A stretch of DNA of 64,000 nucleotides from Ochotona curzoniae (taxonomy: Eukaryota > Chordata > Mammalia > Lagomorpha > Ochotonidae). Below, piece by piece: positions 55,503 through 64,000 of the stretch (position 1 is the stretch's first letter; each line of letters starts with the position of its first letter). Both the position numbers and the translations under genes were made by a program. The notes under the pieces are model-generated. The model did not search any database and was not told where the DNA came from. It saw only the letters and a list, made by a program, of their open reading frames with translations. The DNA is taken from NCBI RefSeq assembly GCF_017591425.1, contig NW_024465751.1:7812001-7876000 (forward strand). The letters are read 5' to 3'.

Positions 55503-55717
55503 ACCTCAATTGATTCTCTACCACCTGGTTCTTTCCTCCATCCTTCCAGGTTCTTCCCACATCCTGGAGCATCCAGTCACTTGAACTCTCAGCCTCAGCA
55601 TCTGGTTTTAAGAATGTTGCTGATGACAGATATAGCTCCTGGTGCTTTTACAAAGACCCGTGAGACCCTGGAGGAAAGTGCTGAGTCTTCTGTCTGGTAT
55701 CCGTGCTGCCATTTTTT

Positions 55718-56045
55718 TTAAACACTTATTTATTTTGTACTTCTTAATTTTTTTTGTACTTAATTTATTTTGTACAAATTTACAGAGATAAGGAAAGATG
55801 GATTTTCCATCTCCTGATTCACTCCCCAAATGGTGGCAACAGACAAAGCTGAGCCAGTTCGAAGCTGGGAGCTGGGGGCTTCTTCCAGGAGTTCCACGCA
55901 GGTGCAGGAGACAAGAATTTGGACCATCCTCAGCTGCTTTCCCAGACCATGAGCAGCAAGCTGGACTGGAAGTGGAGCACCCAGATCTGGAACCAGTGCC
56001 TGTATGGGATGCCAGTAAAGCAGGAAGTGAATCATTCTACAACAT
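55718..56045 (-). repeat. C-type SINE, diverged
   Basis: ACACTTATTTATTTTGTACT tail, GATTCACTCCCCAAATGGTG, CTGAGCCAGTTCGAAGCTGG, GCTTTCCCAGACCATGAGCA, GAAGTGGAGCACCCAGATCT and TGTATGGGATGCCAGTAAAG. A 20-odd base internal duplication of the TTTTGTACTTAATTT type lies in the tail (55735-55780). Confidence 0.82.
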
Positions 56046-56229
56046 AGATCTCTGCCCCATTCTGTCCTAAGGAAAGATGCATCCAGCTGCCCCCTACTCC
56101 CACACTTCCTCCCCGTCTGTCCCTCCCCTCCCTGAGGTGCCATCACCCCCTCAACTAGCACTCTGCAGAGACCCTGCCTTAAACTCAGAGGCAAAGGGAT
56201 CCAAGATGTTGAACCCTGCACAAGATCAC

Positions 56230-56301
56230 GTTGTGATCAAGACAGTGTTGACCAAGAGATCAAGAGATCTTGATCAAGAGATCAAGTTGTGATCAAGACA
56301 G
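56230..56301. repeat. GATCAAG-rich local duplication
   Basis: GTTGTGATCAAGACAG occurs identically at 56230-56245 and 56286-56301, 56 bases apart. Between them GATCAAGAG-type words repeat, and TCAAGA-GA-TCTTGA can fold into a small hairpin at about 56260-56273. Confidence 0.88.
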
Positions 56302-57947
56302 GTGGAGGGGAAGGTGGACTTAAAGTGTCCATGCCTGCCTGCAAGCCAGCCCAGCAACTGCCACACCTGCTCCCACAGATAAAAGTCATGGGAGCTAAGT
56401 ACCCAGTGAACACGCATGGCTGTGCTGAACACACACGCCATAGCGCATCCTGGAGACTCAAGCCTTAAAAGAGTGCATGGTTTGCCAAGGGGAGCCCAGT
56501 TGACTGGTTTCTGGGTTAAAAGGCACACGCTCCTTTGTGAGAAGTGGCTTCCAGACCTCCTACTCACCTGCTCTGAGCCCCAGTCTGGAGCCCATCTCAC
56601 CCTCCTGACGGATTCTGATCCTGGCCCATCCACACGCACAGTCAGCCTCCTTGTCCCTTGTCCTTCTCCAGTAGAAATGCTGGAAAACAACTCAACTCCC
56701 CTTCTCCGTTATCCCTGTGGTCAAAGATCACCTTTCAGGATGGCTGGGACACTGAAATCTAAGCAAAGGCCTCCTGGGAAGGGAAGGCACTTGAGGAGTT
56801 TTAGGAATTCCCCCAGAGACGCCAGCAGCCCCAACTGCTATGCTGCCTCGTGTCTTCCTCGTGCCTGGCCCGTGGGTGTAATATTCGGAGCTGCAGCAGC
56901 CATCCTCCCACCAGAATGCAGAAAAGTCAACCTGTGAGGTAGTCGAACTAAAGGTCAGAAGCCAGCATCTCAGTAGTCAAGTTCTGCCCCAACTCCTGCC
57001 TGCCCTTCTCCAAACTTCTTGTTCTGGGAGAAAAATAATAACTCATTGACTGTGCTTCCTGATACCTGCTGCTGGACACACTGCTCAGATCCCCATGGCA
57101 CGCCCACCCAAATGCTCACAGCCCCCAAGCCCCAGCTTATGCCATGAGCCCACATATTAACTCCCTCATTCTCCACATCCTCCCCAAACACTGCACACCA
57201 GCCCTGGGAGCTGCTACATGGGGTTCTGGCCTAAACCTAAAACTTTGTCCCACAAGGGGCTATGGCTTTGGTTCTGTGTCACACTCTCCTAACATGACCC
57301 CCCACCCTCTAGGTTCCCCGAGCCACTGGACCGTCTGCACCATGGGGCAATCACTCCACAAGAACACCAAGTCTGCAGTGACACTCCTATTTTCCCACTT
57401 AGGACAGATTTCTCTCTCTGAGGTCCCACACCCCTCCCATGTTCTGTGGGAAAAACAATTAAAAAAAAAAACACTTTGCCTTCTCTTTAAGGACTTCATT
57501 TCAAAACCCTGGTACATGGCGACCATTCAGCAAACACAGTGTTGGGCAATGTCCCCAGGGGTCAAAAAAGACACTCTGGGAACATCCTCCATGCAGGGGT
57601 GAGCTCATGGGGTTGAGCCCTGGGACTTTGAAGTGGCTGGGCTGGTCTCATTTGGGTGGGGAGCAGGGAGATTGGAGAAGAGGTCCAGCTGCTGGGATGC
57701 AGCCCTCTTTAGACCAAGGCCACCACCCTCTCTTGAGTCCCATCTGCAGACCCCAACCCCTCTTACTGCAGTCCTGTTGAGAACTCACCTGCCGGGTCCA
57801 GACCCAGGCCAAGACAAAACAGGACAGTGCTACTTGGTCCTGGGCAAGACAGCTCTGCTTCCTAAAACTAGGGCAAGAACCATGTGTTCCTTGGGGTGGG
57901 CATTTGGCCAGCAGTGAAGATGTCTCCTCAAAACAGCCAAGTCCCAT
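56302..57947. other. Non-coding stretch
   Basis: About 1.65 kb with no recognisable repeat, the longest repeat-free run in the right half. Frames of 138 to 173 codons (56274-56937) occur on both strands over the same bases, which argues against either being real. Confidence 0.4.
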
Positions 57948-58190
57948 AGAAGAGGACCTGCCTCCAGCTCCCGGTTCCCAGCTTCCTACTAAGATGAACC
58001 CTGGGAGACACCAGGTGATGGCCTAAGTAATCGGGGCCCTGCCACCCACGTGGGAGACCTGAACTGTCACTGGCCCAGTCCCAGCCATTGCAGGCATTTG
58101 GGTGGCAAACAAGCAGATGGGAGAACTCGCTCTTGCTCACTCTTTCTTCATTTCCTTCTCAAATCAGCAAAAACAAATAAATTAAAACCT
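57948..58190 (+). repeat. C-type SINE, 5'-eroded
   Basis: CAGCTCCCGGTTCCCAGCTT, GGGAGACACCAGGTGATGGC, GGGGCCCTGCCACCCACGTG, CAGCCATTGCAGGCATTTGG, AAGCAGATGGGAGAACTCGC and CAAATCAGCAAAAACAAATA tail. The head is not recognisable. Confidence 0.75.
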
Positions 58191-59214
58191 TAGTAGTACC
58201 CATTTTGTAAGACTTTTAGTGTTTACACACTTTGGCCTTCCAAGCCAGGAAGGTCTTACCTCCCCAAGGAAGGCTACCATCAGCCTTCACCCTTCTGGAG
58301 CTAAGCAAATAGCTGACTTAAAAACTGTTGCTCAGTATAACATTACAATCCTAAAAGTGAAGACAAAAGGGTCTATAAATTAAGAGTACATGCCAAGCTT
58401 TCTCTGAAGACCTGGTTTTGTTTAGGGTTGAGTTTACAGTTCCCCAAGAGGGACTGAGGCCAGGTGAGAATGGACGGTGCCTGCAGAGACACTAACTCCC
58501 TGGTCTCCTTGTGCGCTGTATCCACACGGAGAAAGTGGCAAGCAGGTGCACGCAGGAAGACGAGCCCCCAGTGGCAGCAGGACTACATGTGCAGGAACAT
58601 AGAGAGCACATTCACATCTGTCCCCAGGGATGCTGGCCTTCTCTGTGTCTGCCTGTCCCTGCAGGTCTCACTATGTCATACATCCATGTGTCTCTAGGAT
58701 TGCACATACGTCACTACTTGGCCCTGGTACAATCCTGGTGCGCAGCTGTCTGGGGTTCTTTCTCCTTATCCACTGGGCCCTAGGTCTAAAAGAATCTGGA
58801 AGAGAATTCTGGTTTCCTTCTATAATCAGAAAACAGCAATGAAATACCTTGGCCTGAGCACCTGCTCTGAGAAAGATGTCTGCGGTAGAAGGCCCACGAG
58901 CCAGAGGGAAGGAAAACACACAGCCACAGATGGCCACTGAGCCCTTGAAAGGCGGCGAGTTCATGCAGCCTTGGGTAAAAGACAAAGCACACCCTGCTCC
59001 ACAAGCTCAACATGGACAAGGAAGCACAGAGTCATGCAATAGCATTTATTTTGATTGCTTGCTAAAATGATATTGGATTAAAACGCATGATGAGAACTAT
59101 CTTCTCTGTCTCTTGTTTTTCATAAATATGGCTGCCAGAAAGTGTGAAATTAAGTACACAGGTCCTTTTTCTGGCCTACTTCCTATTTCCGTGGGACAAA
59201 TTGACTGAGAACCT
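58191..59214. other. Non-coding stretch
   Basis: No repeat or exon recognised in about 1 kb. Confidence 0.4.
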
Positions 59215-59440
59215 CGTCCCAGACATTGAACTTCTCTGAATCTCTTTTTCTCCAGCTGTAAAATGGGTATGATGAGATGGTGAGGACTGAGAGCACATGT
59301 AAAAGTGGTGCTATAGCCTTCAAAGAGATGTTCGGATGAGGGAGGAGGTGATGAGGGTGGCGCTGGTGGTGATGCCCATGGGGGCTGGCAGTGGTGAAGA
59401 TGCTGGTGGTGGCAGCACTGACAGTGCCAGTGAAGGTTGG
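59215..59440 (+). repeat. MIR followed by GGT/GAT-rich stretch
   Basis: 59215-59335 has CTGAATCTCTTTTTCTCCAG and CTGTAAAATGGGTATGATGA, a MIR centre. 59335-59440 is a degenerate GGTGAT/GGTGGC-rich tract, perhaps grown from the MIR's 'aataata' segment; it encodes Gly/Ala/Asp-rich or His/Pro-rich chance frames. Confidence 0.6.
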
Positions 59441-59833
59441 TACTCAGACCTTGTCCAAGAGGAAGGGGTAAAAAGGATACAGGAACTAAGGGAGCATGAT
59501 CTTCTGGAAAATACTCATTAGCAATCCTAAGACTAATTAAGACATGTGGCTCCCCATCCATCACGGGTTTGGTACTGAAGAAAGAATTATGCCCCACTCC
59601 CAACCCCAAACACCCTTTATCCATACCATCCTTTTCAAAAGGTCCTGAGCCACCCTTCCAACCTCCCCTGCTCTGGGATCACTTCATATCTGATGGGATT
59701 TCCCAACTAGACCTTTTTCTTCACTCTTTCCCAGAGAACTGGAGTCCCAAGGGCTCCAGAAATAGGGTGATGGCACCAAATTTGGCCTGGAGGGACCAGT
59801 CCCTCCTGGGCCCATCCCCCAGAGCAATCCCTG

Positions 59834-60801
59834 TTGCAATGGTGGTCTCGTAACAATTGCTTACAAACCCGGTTAGGCAAGCTGCTTTTGCGTGATGAGG
59901 CTATCTTGAGTAAACAGCATCCTATGTCCCCTGCTGGTCACTTGCTCAAGACGTTGCTGGACATTGCATTAGAGGCACTGACACATGGAGTTTTGAAAAA
60001 TGGAAATAGGCCGCTGGCTTATGATCAGAGAGCATTTAACTCATTCATGATTGCGCCAAATTTTTTCGAGGCCCTGGGGCCACAGAATGGGTGTTGCCAT
60101 GAGTGCAGGCAGGTGAAGCCAGGGCTGGTCAGACGCTTGAGTCACCTACAGGATGTATATAGGCCAAATAGAGTCTGTACCACCATGCCCACTATAGCCC
60201 CACATAGGCCTCTGAGGGTACTTAATGTCATGCTAATCTGGGACACAGATTCAACCTCCAGAGCAATGGGAGAGTTAGGGTTCTTCCCATCCCATTCATT
60301 TTACCCTTTCTTTCTGGCTCCCTTTCTTGTGGATGCAGACCCTAGGTTGAAAGGGATGGGTATAGTGTAAGTCTGACATCTATAACTGTGTCGCAAAGCC
60401 AACATATTGGCTAAAGACAATAATGGTGTGCTAGTTCTTGTGATCTTGGCTAGACCGTTCCTCCTTTGGTTTTGCCTGGCTTTGTTCTTGAGGCTGCAGT
60501 TGCTGGGTGATTGTTTGGAGCAGAAAGTCCAAAACGATGTCACTCATGAGTTTGATGGGGGATGTGCTGGCACCTGCTCAGGTCGTCTCTGTTCTCCACC
60601 TGTTGAGTTCTGCTGGATGGTCTCTGCCTTGGCAGTCTCAGGAGAAGTGTTCCAAGGGATGAAAGTGCAAGTCACAAACCTGCAGGTGAGAGTAACTCAG
60701 AACCAGCCGAGATTCAAGGGGCGGGCAACAGACTCTGCATCGTGGTGAGAATCACTGGAAAATATGTTTTTCAAGCTGCTACCAGACAAAAAAAAAAAAA
60801 A
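59834..60801 (+). other. Unclassified CpG-retaining block ending in an A tract
   Basis: About 0.95 kb that differs from its surroundings: it keeps scattered CpGs (for example TTTTTCGAGG, TGTGTCGCAAAG, TAGACCGTTCC, AAAACGATG), has no SINE, and ends at a pure A14 run at 60788-60801, the hallmark of a reverse-transcribed insertion on the plus strand. Its first part carries the second-longest open frame of the window (59834-60370, 178 codons, no domain I recognise). No AATAAA signal is seen before the A run and no clear target duplication was found. It may be a retrocopy of a non-coding RNA or mRNA, an uncommon L1 segment, or a chance A run beside unique DNA. Confidence 0.3.
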
Positions 60802-60949
60802 ACTGTAAGAGGCTCCACGGAAAACTTTTCCCCACCATGGAAAAAGCAATCTGATTAAGTTATATTCCCTGAGTCAGAAGTCCAGGCTCTGATTCACAAG
60901 TGTGTATAAAGAGGTAAACCAACAGGTTTGCCTAGAGTTATGTGTGGAT

Positions 60950-61155
60950 TACAGAGTTTCTCAGCCTTGGTTGGACATTCAAGTCACTTAAGGACGTTTC
61001 CAAACCCAGGATCCTGTCCCCTCCCCGCCCCCCAAGATCTGCTGAATAAGATCTGTGCGCAGGGTTGGGAAGGTAGGAGGGGACAGGGTTGGAGAGTCTA
61101 CATTTCAAAAGCCTTCCCCGTGATTCTGGTTTACAATTGGGGATAAGAACTGCAG
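60950..61155 (+). mobile_element. MER5A-like hAT fossil
   Basis: GTTTCTCAGCCTTGGTTGGA, CATTCAAGTCACTTAAGG, TCCAAACCCAGGATCCTGTC, ATCTGCTGAATAAGATCTGT and CTACATTTCAAAAGCCTTCC follow MER5A order. Full-length or nearly so; non-autonomous. Confidence 0.72.
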
Positions 61156-61479
61156 GGTTAGCAGATGAGACTCATGGGAAATCAGGGCAGGATAGAGGGA
61201 AATATGGAATAAGCCTGTCTCTTACGTAGAAGATCTTCTGGACCCAATGTCACAGGTCACTGTTGGAGCTTCCGGAGTCTCTCCTGTACCCAGCCTGGCA
61301 ATGCCAGATACAGCCCCAGGCTCAGAATAGAAAGAGAACCTGCCCAAAGTCACACAGCATCCTTGCTCCAGTGGCATGGGGGAGCCAAGTTGCTATTTCC
61401 ATGTGTAGTTCTTGGGGTTTGCATCATAGGTAATACCTGGTTGGGTCCCACAATGTGTTGCTACCACCATCCTCTCACT
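61156..61479. other. Non-coding stretch
   Basis: A CAAAGTCACACAGCATCC word at 61336 hints at another MIR trace; otherwise nothing. Confidence 0.4.
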
Positions 61480-61565
61480 CACAGAAGATGAGAGTGGGAC
61501 CCAAAGAAGGAAATGACTCCACAAATTCACAGTGCACCAGAGGCCAGACAACAATTCAAGTGTCC
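61480..61565 (-). repeat. MIR fragment
   Basis: CACTCACAGAAGATGAGAGT, GGAAATGACTCCACAAATTC and CAGAGGCCAGACAACAATTC correspond to reverse MIR. Confidence 0.5.
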
Positions 61566-61599
61566 TGATGACCCATCAGGAATATGGTCCCATCCCTGT

Positions 61600-61995
61600 G
61601 GTGGCCCATTCTTATTGTTGTGACATAATTGCACAGGCCGGGTAACTGATGAAGAAGTTTATTTAGCTGACAGTGCTGGAGACAAGGCAGCCCAAATCCA
61701 TGGCACTGGCACCTGCTAAAGTCTTCTCTTGGGGCATCACAACCCGGCAGAGGACATCCCACGGCAAAACAGAGCAGGCTGCCTGGGAGAGCTGCCTTAC
61801 AGCAAAGCCTCTCCCACAGGTACCTGCTAATCCATTAAGCCATTAAGCCATGATTAGATTATCTGCTCATGGAGGGCAGAGCCCTGATGATCCAGTCACC
61901 TCTAAAAGGGCTCGCCTGCCCAACATTATCAACTTGTGGCTTCAGGATAGAGTTTCCAACCTCTGAAGTTTGGAGGATGCTGTCACACTCTAGCA
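61600..61995 (-). mobile_element. ERVL-MaLR LTR (MST/MLT1-like)
   Basis: Reverse LTR: GTAACTGATGAAGAAGTTTA, TTTAGCTGACAGTGCTGGAG, CCATGGCACTGGCACCTGCT, CCAGTCACCTCTAAAAGGG and CAGGATAGAGTTTCCAACCT match the order of a reverse MaLR LTR. A TCCATTAAGCCATTAAGCCA micro-duplication lies at 61832-61852. Decayed and non-coding. Confidence 0.62.
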
Positions 61996-62229
61996 CCGCC
62001 ACTGCCCCTGGGCTGTCAGCTGCCTGCCAAGAGGTAGTATGTGAGGTCTTCCAGAGCTTTCACACTAGCAGCCGCAGGCTGGGACACCCGCTGAGGGCAG
62101 GCAGTACCAACCAGCAGCCTCCTGGCAGACAGGTGCCCCATGGACTGAAAGTTTCACTTAGCTGTAACACACGTTCCTTTTTACAACACTGGTGTGCATC
62201 ATCTGGCTCCCACAAGGTATTCCTGACCC

Positions 62230-62345
62230 TCCCCATTTTGCTAAAGGGCAACTGAAGTTCAGAGGGCTTTAGGGACTTTGCCCTAGAAACAAAGCTAAGT
62301 CCCAACCAGAACCAGGTCTCTGGAGCTTAAGTCTAGTGCTCATCT
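62230..62345 (-). repeat. MIR fragment
   Basis: CCCATTTTGCTAAAGGGCAA, CTGAAGTTCAGAGGGCTTTA and GACTTTGCCCTAGAAACAAA, then CCAGGTCTCTGGAGCTTAAG, are reverse MIR. Confidence 0.62.
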
Positions 62346-62454
62346 AGGCCAGTCCCTGGGGCCCTAGAAGATGCCAACTTTGGGGATGTTTCCCCACCCT
62401 GTGTGGACTAATGACTGATGGTGAGCAGAGCTTATAACTAGAGGTCAAACAGGG

Positions 62455-62456
<2 letters not shown>

Positions 62457-62492
<36 letters not shown>
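62457..62492 (+). repeat. (TG)18 microsatellite
   Basis: A pure 36-base GT tract, able to adopt Z-DNA and likely length-variable in a population. Confidence 0.97.
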
Positions 62493-62494
<2 letters not shown>

Positions 62495-62799
62495 AAGGCA
62501 GGTGCCAGTTTGACCAGTTCTGGGTTTTGGTTACCTGTTGCCAAAAGGCAAATATTCCCCCTGCTAAACAGGGCTACAGCAAACAGACCTCACATCTCAC
62601 TTCAGGTTAAAGCCCTAAGGGCCATTTCTACATTCCTCTCTCCTGCCTTACTGTTTAGGACAAAGGCAATATAAAACCTGCATGGCTCCTCACTTCCTTC
62701 ACCATCCACCCCTCCAGACGATTGTCAGACCATTGGAAAGGCTCAAGGGGACTGGAGACTTTTGACTTGCCAGACACTGATGTAACACTGACTTCTCTG
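62493..62799. other. Non-coding stretch
   Basis: Nothing recognised. Confidence 0.4.
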
Positions 62800-62975
62800 A
62801 GGCCTCCACAGCACTCATCCACTCATTTCAATCCTCTAAGGAGAGTACCACTACCATATTCACTCTAGAGATTAAAGAAATAAAGAACATCTAGTGAACT
62901 CACTGGTACAAGGTCACAACTAAGAGGAGGTAAAATGTGGCCTTGAGCCTGGGCAGTCTATCTTGAGAATCTGTG
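62800..62975 (-). repeat. MIR
   Basis: CATTTCAATCCTCTAAGGAG, ACTCTAGAGATTAAAGAAAT, CTGGTACAAGGTCACAACTA and CTTGAGCCTGGGCAGTCTAT give a reverse MIR in order. Confidence 0.6.
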
Positions 62976-63254
62976 TTTCCAACCATCATGAAAAGGGGTT
63001 GCCAGAGTTTCTTGCACTTGATTAGTCTCCCCCAAGAAAGCACTAAACATGCTACGCAGAGACATACACACCCCACTGGCTCTTCTACCTAGTTGGAGTC
63101 AGGGTAGACTGAGATTTTCTGAGATTGCTATGGTGTCCAAGTCCACAGAGGACACCCATTTCAGGATGTAGGCAACCTTTGCCGCTTCTTCCTAATACCC
63201 ATTGCTATGATCACAGTCTGCCGATAGGCCATGTCAACCAACCACTGTGGTCAA
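62976..63254. other. Non-coding stretch
   Basis: Nothing recognised. Confidence 0.4.
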
Positions 63255-63375
63255 CACTGTCATCCCCCATTACACAGGAGAGAACACTGAGGCACAGAGC
63301 AGGCCTATGTGACACACGATGTCACACCACAGGGCTCATGAATGGCAGAGCTTGGAATGAAACCCTTTGCTTTTG
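63255..63375 (-). repeat. MIR core
   Basis: TCATCCCCCATTACACAGGA, GAGAACACTGAGGCACAGAG, GTCACACCACAGGGCTCATG and AATGGCAGAGCTTGGAATGA are a clear reverse MIR. Confidence 0.75.
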
Positions 63376-64000
63376 CCTACCACATCACTGATTCTTTCCA
63401 AGACCCCTCAAGACAGATTCAGCAGAAATTATGGCCACCGCTGTGACGGGTGTGAGCATCCAGGGCCTTTAAACTCTGAGCGAAATATCTTCTGTACCTG
63501 TTTTCTTCATGTGCCCAAGTTCATTGCCAGTCATTCCAGTGTCTCAATTCCCGGAAACAGAAGAACACAGGTGAACCTGCTGAGACCTGCTCAGCATAAA
63601 CTTCTGTTTCTCCCAATAAACTCAGTCCAAAGGGAAGAAGTCAAGTCTTGGCTGGCAGCTACTTGAGGGCCAGAAAGCCTAGGGTGTTCCTGGAGAGTCA
63701 CTTCTCCCCTCCTGGGTAGATGTGGGAGCCAGCACCAAATGATGGATGCAGGTGGGGGCTTCGTTCTAAGAAAAACCTGCACCCAACAGCGTATTGTTAT
63801 TGTAACTGATGTGAGTGCACGGTAGCTGGGCGGCAGGCGTTGCTCCAAATCTCAATCCCTGCAACCTCCTGGCCTGTGGACTCAGGACATTCAGACATCC
63901 ACTGCCCTTGGAAGTGAGGGCACCCAAGGATCACCTGTCACTGAGATGGGTGGGGACATTGCCTATGGACTGTGGGGTCCATGGAGTTGAGCCATGGCCC
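63376..64000. other. Non-coding stretch to window end
   Basis: No repeat or exon recognised. Frames at 63367-63666 (plus) and 63591-63848 (minus) overlap and look random. Confidence 0.4.

Noticed and set aside
56274..56937. 138- and 173-codon frames on opposite strands
   Set aside because: They overlap the same bases, neither shows a domain or exon boundaries, so at least one and probably both are chance.
59097..59624. 175-codon minus frame with His/Pro-rich segment
   Set aside because: The unusual composition is the reverse reading of a GGT/GAT-rich tract and a MIR.

Overview
This window is vertebrate nuclear DNA, almost certainly from a lagomorph and most likely a pika (Ochotona). The main evidence is about thirty copies of the tRNA-derived lagomorph C-type SINE. 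The youngest copies (26728-27046, the inner copy at 12353-12560, and 32417-32625) have the head and the TATATCC..CCTTTCCAATAAAAATAAA-style tail that I associate with pika rather than rabbit; that genus-level call is from memory. A short 5'-truncated LINE-1 3' end lies at about 22700-23270. Older layers are MIR, L2, MER5A-like, hAT-like and ERVL-MaLR LTR fossils shared by placental mammals.

I found no protein-coding gene I can name, no rRNA or functional tRNA, and no complete mobile element. Open frames are short, overlap on both strands, and often run through repeats, as expected for chance frames. The window is best read as intergenic or intronic. Short exons of a larger gene could be hidden; without alignment to other mammals I cannot exclude them.

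Layout. 1-9 kb: SINEs, old MIR/L2 and a MaLR LTR (3775-4150), with one splice-acceptor-preceded mini-ORF encoding a signal-peptide-like sequence (7558-7689). 9-14 kb: a C-rich heptamer minisatellite (9413-9480) and a SINE nested in a SINE (12001-12583). 14-22 kb: sparse SINEs and old repeats. 22.7-23.3 kb: truncated L1. 23-29 kb: mostly unique DNA plus one young SINE with matching target duplications. 29-38 kb: SINE-rich, with a MaLR LTR in which a 27-bp minisatellite has grown (34777-34886). 39.2-40.0 kb: a CpG island with an NRF1-type site, the best regulatory candidate. 40-49 kb: an L2 and a dense run of MIRs, few SINEs at first. 49-58 kb: SINE-rich again, with two unidentified minus-strand open frames either side of a SINE (52976-53948). 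58-64 kb: a CpG-retaining unclassified block ending in an A tract (59834-60801), MER5A, a MaLR LTR and a TG microsatellite.

No genes can be shown to work together here. The points most worth testing are the CpG island, the mini-ORF exon at 7.5 kb, the unclassified block at 60 kb and the G-quadruplex-capable minisatellite.
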